64,000 nt of DNA from Diphasiastrum complanatum. Taxonomy: Eukaryota; Streptophyta; Lycopodiopsida; Lycopodiales; Lycopodiaceae. The position numbers and the translations under genes are program-made. This document shows, one piece after another, positions 33,033 to 64,000 of this stretch (positions are counted from its first letter, which is position 1; every line of letters starts with the position of its first letter). The stretch is from assembly GCA_029204225.1 (NCBI GenBank), contig MU832054.1, positions 25,720 through 89,719 of the forward strand, read 5' to 3'. Below the pieces are notes generated by a model, which did no database searches, was not told the origin of the DNA, and saw only the letters and a program-made list of their open reading frames with translations.

Positions 33033-34499
33033 TTACTTTTTAGTAGCAAGTTTATGCCATTCGGTGTGGAATGAGCCTGGAAGATCAATACGTTCATAGG
33101 TATGTGCTCCAAAGTAATCACGCTGTGCTTGCAAGAGGTTGGCAGGGAGGCGAGCACGACGATATGTGTCAAAATAAGCCAAACTGGCAGACATTCCAGG
33201 AGTACTGACTCCAACACTAATGGCTAAACTCACCACACGGCGCCAAGCCGCCTGTCGCTCCACAATTTCACTTGCAAATTCAGGATCTACAAGCAAGCTA
33301 GCCAGGGCGGGGTTGCGGTCATACGCACTTTTGATCCGATCGAGGAAAATAGCTCGGATAATACATCCCCCTTTCCATATCCTAGCCAATTCCCCAAGGT
33401 TAAGGTTCCAATTCTTCTCAATGCTCTTTGCTCGCAAAAGATTCATCCCCTGTGCATAACTGCAGATCTTGGAGGCATACAAGGCTTTTCTGACGTCATC
33501 AACAAGCTGTTGCTTGTCTAGATGATGAGTAGTAAGAATATCCTTCAATCCTGCTTCTCCGAACACACTTGCTGCTGCCACACGCTCTTCCTTTAAGCCG
33601 CTCAAGAATCTGGAGTCTAAGGATGCTTCGATGGTAGGCGCCGCTATGGAAAGCTCAGCTGCCTGTTGTACCGTCCATTTGCCAGTTCCTTTCATTCCTG
33701 TTTTGTCCAGCACCTTGTCCACCAACTCACCCTCGCCTTTGTCATCTTTAACCGCAAAGATTTCTGATGTTATTTCAATTAAGAAGCTCTCCAGCTCTCC
33801 CTTGTTCCACTTGGTAAAGATCTCATGTAGCTCTTGGTTTGTGAGCCTCCCAACAGATTTCAACACATCATATGCTTCTGCAATAAGCTGCATATCTCCA
33901 TACTCTATTCCATTATGCACCATCTTCACAAAATTACCAGCACCTCCATCTCCAACATACGTCACACAAGGGCCATCATTTACCTGCGCTGCTACTTTTT
34001 TCACAATGTCTTCTATGTACTCATAAGCCTGTCTGGTTCCCCCAGGCATCAAAGAAGGACCATTGCGTGCACCATCTTCACCGCCTGAGACTCCCATTCC
34101 CAGATAGAGCAGTCCCTTTTCCTTTACAGCAGCAGCACGCCTCTCTGTATTCTCATACCACTCATTCCCTCCATCAATGATGCAGTCCCCGGGTTCCAAA
34201 TACTGCGACAATGTGGCGATGGTTTGATCCACAGGAGCCCCAGCCTTGACCAGTATGATTATAGCTCTCGGCCTCTGGATTGAAAGCACAAACTCCTTTG
34301 GATCGTGATAGCCTCTCACTGGTAAATCGCCTTCCTGCTTTGCACGATCCACCGTCTCGTCCACCTTGCTGCTGCTGCGATTGTACACCGAAATTGGGAA
34401 TCCTTCCTCGGCGATGTTCAGTGCCAGATTCTGGCCCATCACTGCCAACCCCGCCAGTCCGATCCGGGACAGCGACTTCTCTGCATTCTCCTCCGCCAT
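33033..34499 (-). CDS. PGD: 6-phosphogluconate dehydrogenase, decarboxylating
   Basis: Intact, uninterrupted 488-residue enzyme of the oxidative pentose phosphate pathway. It converts 6-phosphogluconate and NADP+ to ribulose 5-phosphate, CO2 and NADPH. The N-terminal Rossmann fold has GLAGLAVMGQNLALNIA (14-30). The 6-phosphogluconate-binding segment reads GVSGGEDGARNGPSLMPGG. Catalytic Lys192 and Glu199 lie in GNFVKMVHNGIEYGDMQ. The family signature DKTGMKGTGKWT and the C-terminal arm are present. Length is that of plant enzymes (about 485-490). The start MAEENAEK aligns with the family's N-terminus. The in-frame extension upstream is GA-microsatellite translation. No transit peptide is evident, and the C-terminus (LATKK) is not a peroxisomal PTS1, so a cytosolic location is likely. 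The leader is GA-rich. Confidence 0.97.
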   Translation of the reverse strand: MAEENAEKSLSRIGLAGLAVMGQNLALNIAEEGFPISVYNRSSSKVDETVDRAKQEGDLPVRGYHDPKEFVLSIQRPRAIIILVKAGAPVDQTIATLSQYLEPGDCIIDGGNEWYENTERRAAAVKEKGLLYLGMGVSGGEDGARNGPSLMPGGTRQAYEYIEDIVKKVAAQVNDGPCVTYVGDGGAGNFVKMVHNGIEYGDMQLIAEAYDVLKSVGRLTNQELHEIFTKWNKGELESFLIEITSEIFAVKDDKGEGELVDKVLDKTGMKGTGKWTVQQAAELSIAAPTIEASLDSRFLSGLKEERVAAASVFGEAGLKDILTTHHLDKQQLVDDVRKALYASKICSYAQGMNLLRAKSIEKNWNLNLGELARIWKGGCIIRAIFLDRIKSAYDRNPALASLLVDPEFASEIVERQAAWRRVVSLAISVGVSTPGMSASLAYFDTYRRARLPANLLQAQRDYFGAHTYERIDLPGSFHTEWHKLATKK

Positions 34500-34572
34500 C
34501 TCTCTCCCTCCCTCACTCTCTCGCTCTCTCTCGATCTCTCTCTCTCTCTCTCGCTCTCGCTCGCAGCAGCAG
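34500..34572 (-). repeat. GA-rich leader of the dehydrogenase gene
   Basis: Interrupted CT/GC-rich tract (GA in transcript sense) immediately before the start codon, probably in the 5' untranslated region. Confidence 0.8.
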
Positions 34573-34719
34573 CAGCACAAAGGAGGAGAGCAAAACGTGA
34601 AGGAAAAATATACATAAATGAGAAGTTCTTTATCCGACAAAAGCTCAATACAGGGATTTTTTTTTACTCTCCACGGGAGTAATTTTATGTAATGTATAGT
34701 GTAGCTGCTAGTCTCTCTG

Positions 34720-34732
34720 TGAGTGAGTGAGT

Positions 34733-34785
<53 letters not shown>
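34720..34785. repeat. (GAGT)n(GA)n microsatellite
   Basis: About five GAGT units followed by about 24 GA units, upstream of the dehydrogenase gene. Confidence 0.95.
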
Positions 34786-34788
<3 letters not shown>

Positions 34789-34799
34789 GAGTAGGAGTA

Positions 34800-63709
<28,910 letters not shown>

Positions 63710-64000
63710 CTGTAACAACAACTGCCAATGATTCAACGCTCCAAATTTGGAAGGCATCCTCCAGCAATCAGAGATGCGCAAACCCATGTACACAAATAGC
63801 TATTTGCATTCCTACCAAATTGATTCATAAAGAAAAAAAATACGCATAAAAGTGAGATGTACAGGAAGATTTTCAGTTTGAAAGTTGGCAGATTACCGAA
63901 CAAGCTCACAAAGAGTAGCAATGGTAGCACAGAACTACTGTTTGGGACAAGAAAAAAAACAACTATAACGCTAAAGCCATAAATTCTGTTTACATCAAAC
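63710..64000 (-). other. auxilin-like gene intron, continuing off the window
   Basis: Upstream of the TTACAG acceptor at 63710. No further exon was recognised before the window end, so earlier exons lie outside. Confidence 0.6.

Noticed and set aside
33220-34617. Several plus-strand ORFs over the dehydrogenase gene
   Set aside because: Antisense shadows of a clearly conserved minus-strand enzyme.

Overview
The window is nuclear DNA of a land plant. It holds a G-type lectin receptor-like kinase gene, a plant-type 6-phosphogluconate dehydrogenase gene and an auxilin-like J-domain gene with canonical GT-AG introns. Around these lie decayed Ty3/gypsy, Ty1/copia and hAT elements and long pure (GA)n/(CT)n microsatellites. 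Auxilin introns of 2 to 8 kb filled with retroelement debris suggest a large genome such as a gymnosperm or fern. The sequence alone does not settle which.

Layout: 1-4360 is nested LTR-retrotransposon debris: the end of a Ty3/gypsy pol, its LTR, and a copia pol fragment enclosed by an inverted repeat. 5150-8960 is a second Ty3/gypsy remnant on the minus strand, with a catalytically dead integrase and an unidentified coiled-coil ORF downstream of it. 11141-11994 is a fold-back element full of short GC-rich palindromes with a 46-bp-arm hairpin. 12-13.4 kb is rich in microsatellites. 13498-15909 is an intact, intronless lectin receptor kinase whose kinase domain has lost the glycine loop, the ATP lysine and the DFG aspartate, so it is a predicted pseudokinase. 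17.3-20.2 kb is old retroelement debris with tandem duplications. 23.0-25.56 kb is a compact young element in which gag runs straight into a second copy of the R-U5 part of the LTR. 25.7-29.7 kb is a decayed hAT transposon with an AT-hook tail, bracketed by AT microsatellites. 33033-34499 (minus) is the intact 6-phosphogluconate dehydrogenase gene.

41268-63709 (minus) is a single auxilin-like gene in seven visible exons. Its 5' end lies beyond the window. Its introns hold a 5'-truncated chromovirus-like Ty3/gypsy element, a retroposon-like fragment, tandem duplications and orphan exon-like segments. The largest exon shows two compensating frame changes that are either assembly errors or real lesions.

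The three host genes are unrelated: membrane or extracellular signalling, the oxidative pentose phosphate pathway, and clathrin uncoating. No operon-like, CRISPR, tRNA or rRNA feature was recognised. The strongest unusual signals are the receptor pseudokinase, the palindrome-rich fold-back element, the gag/R-U5 fusion element and the architecture of the auxilin gene.
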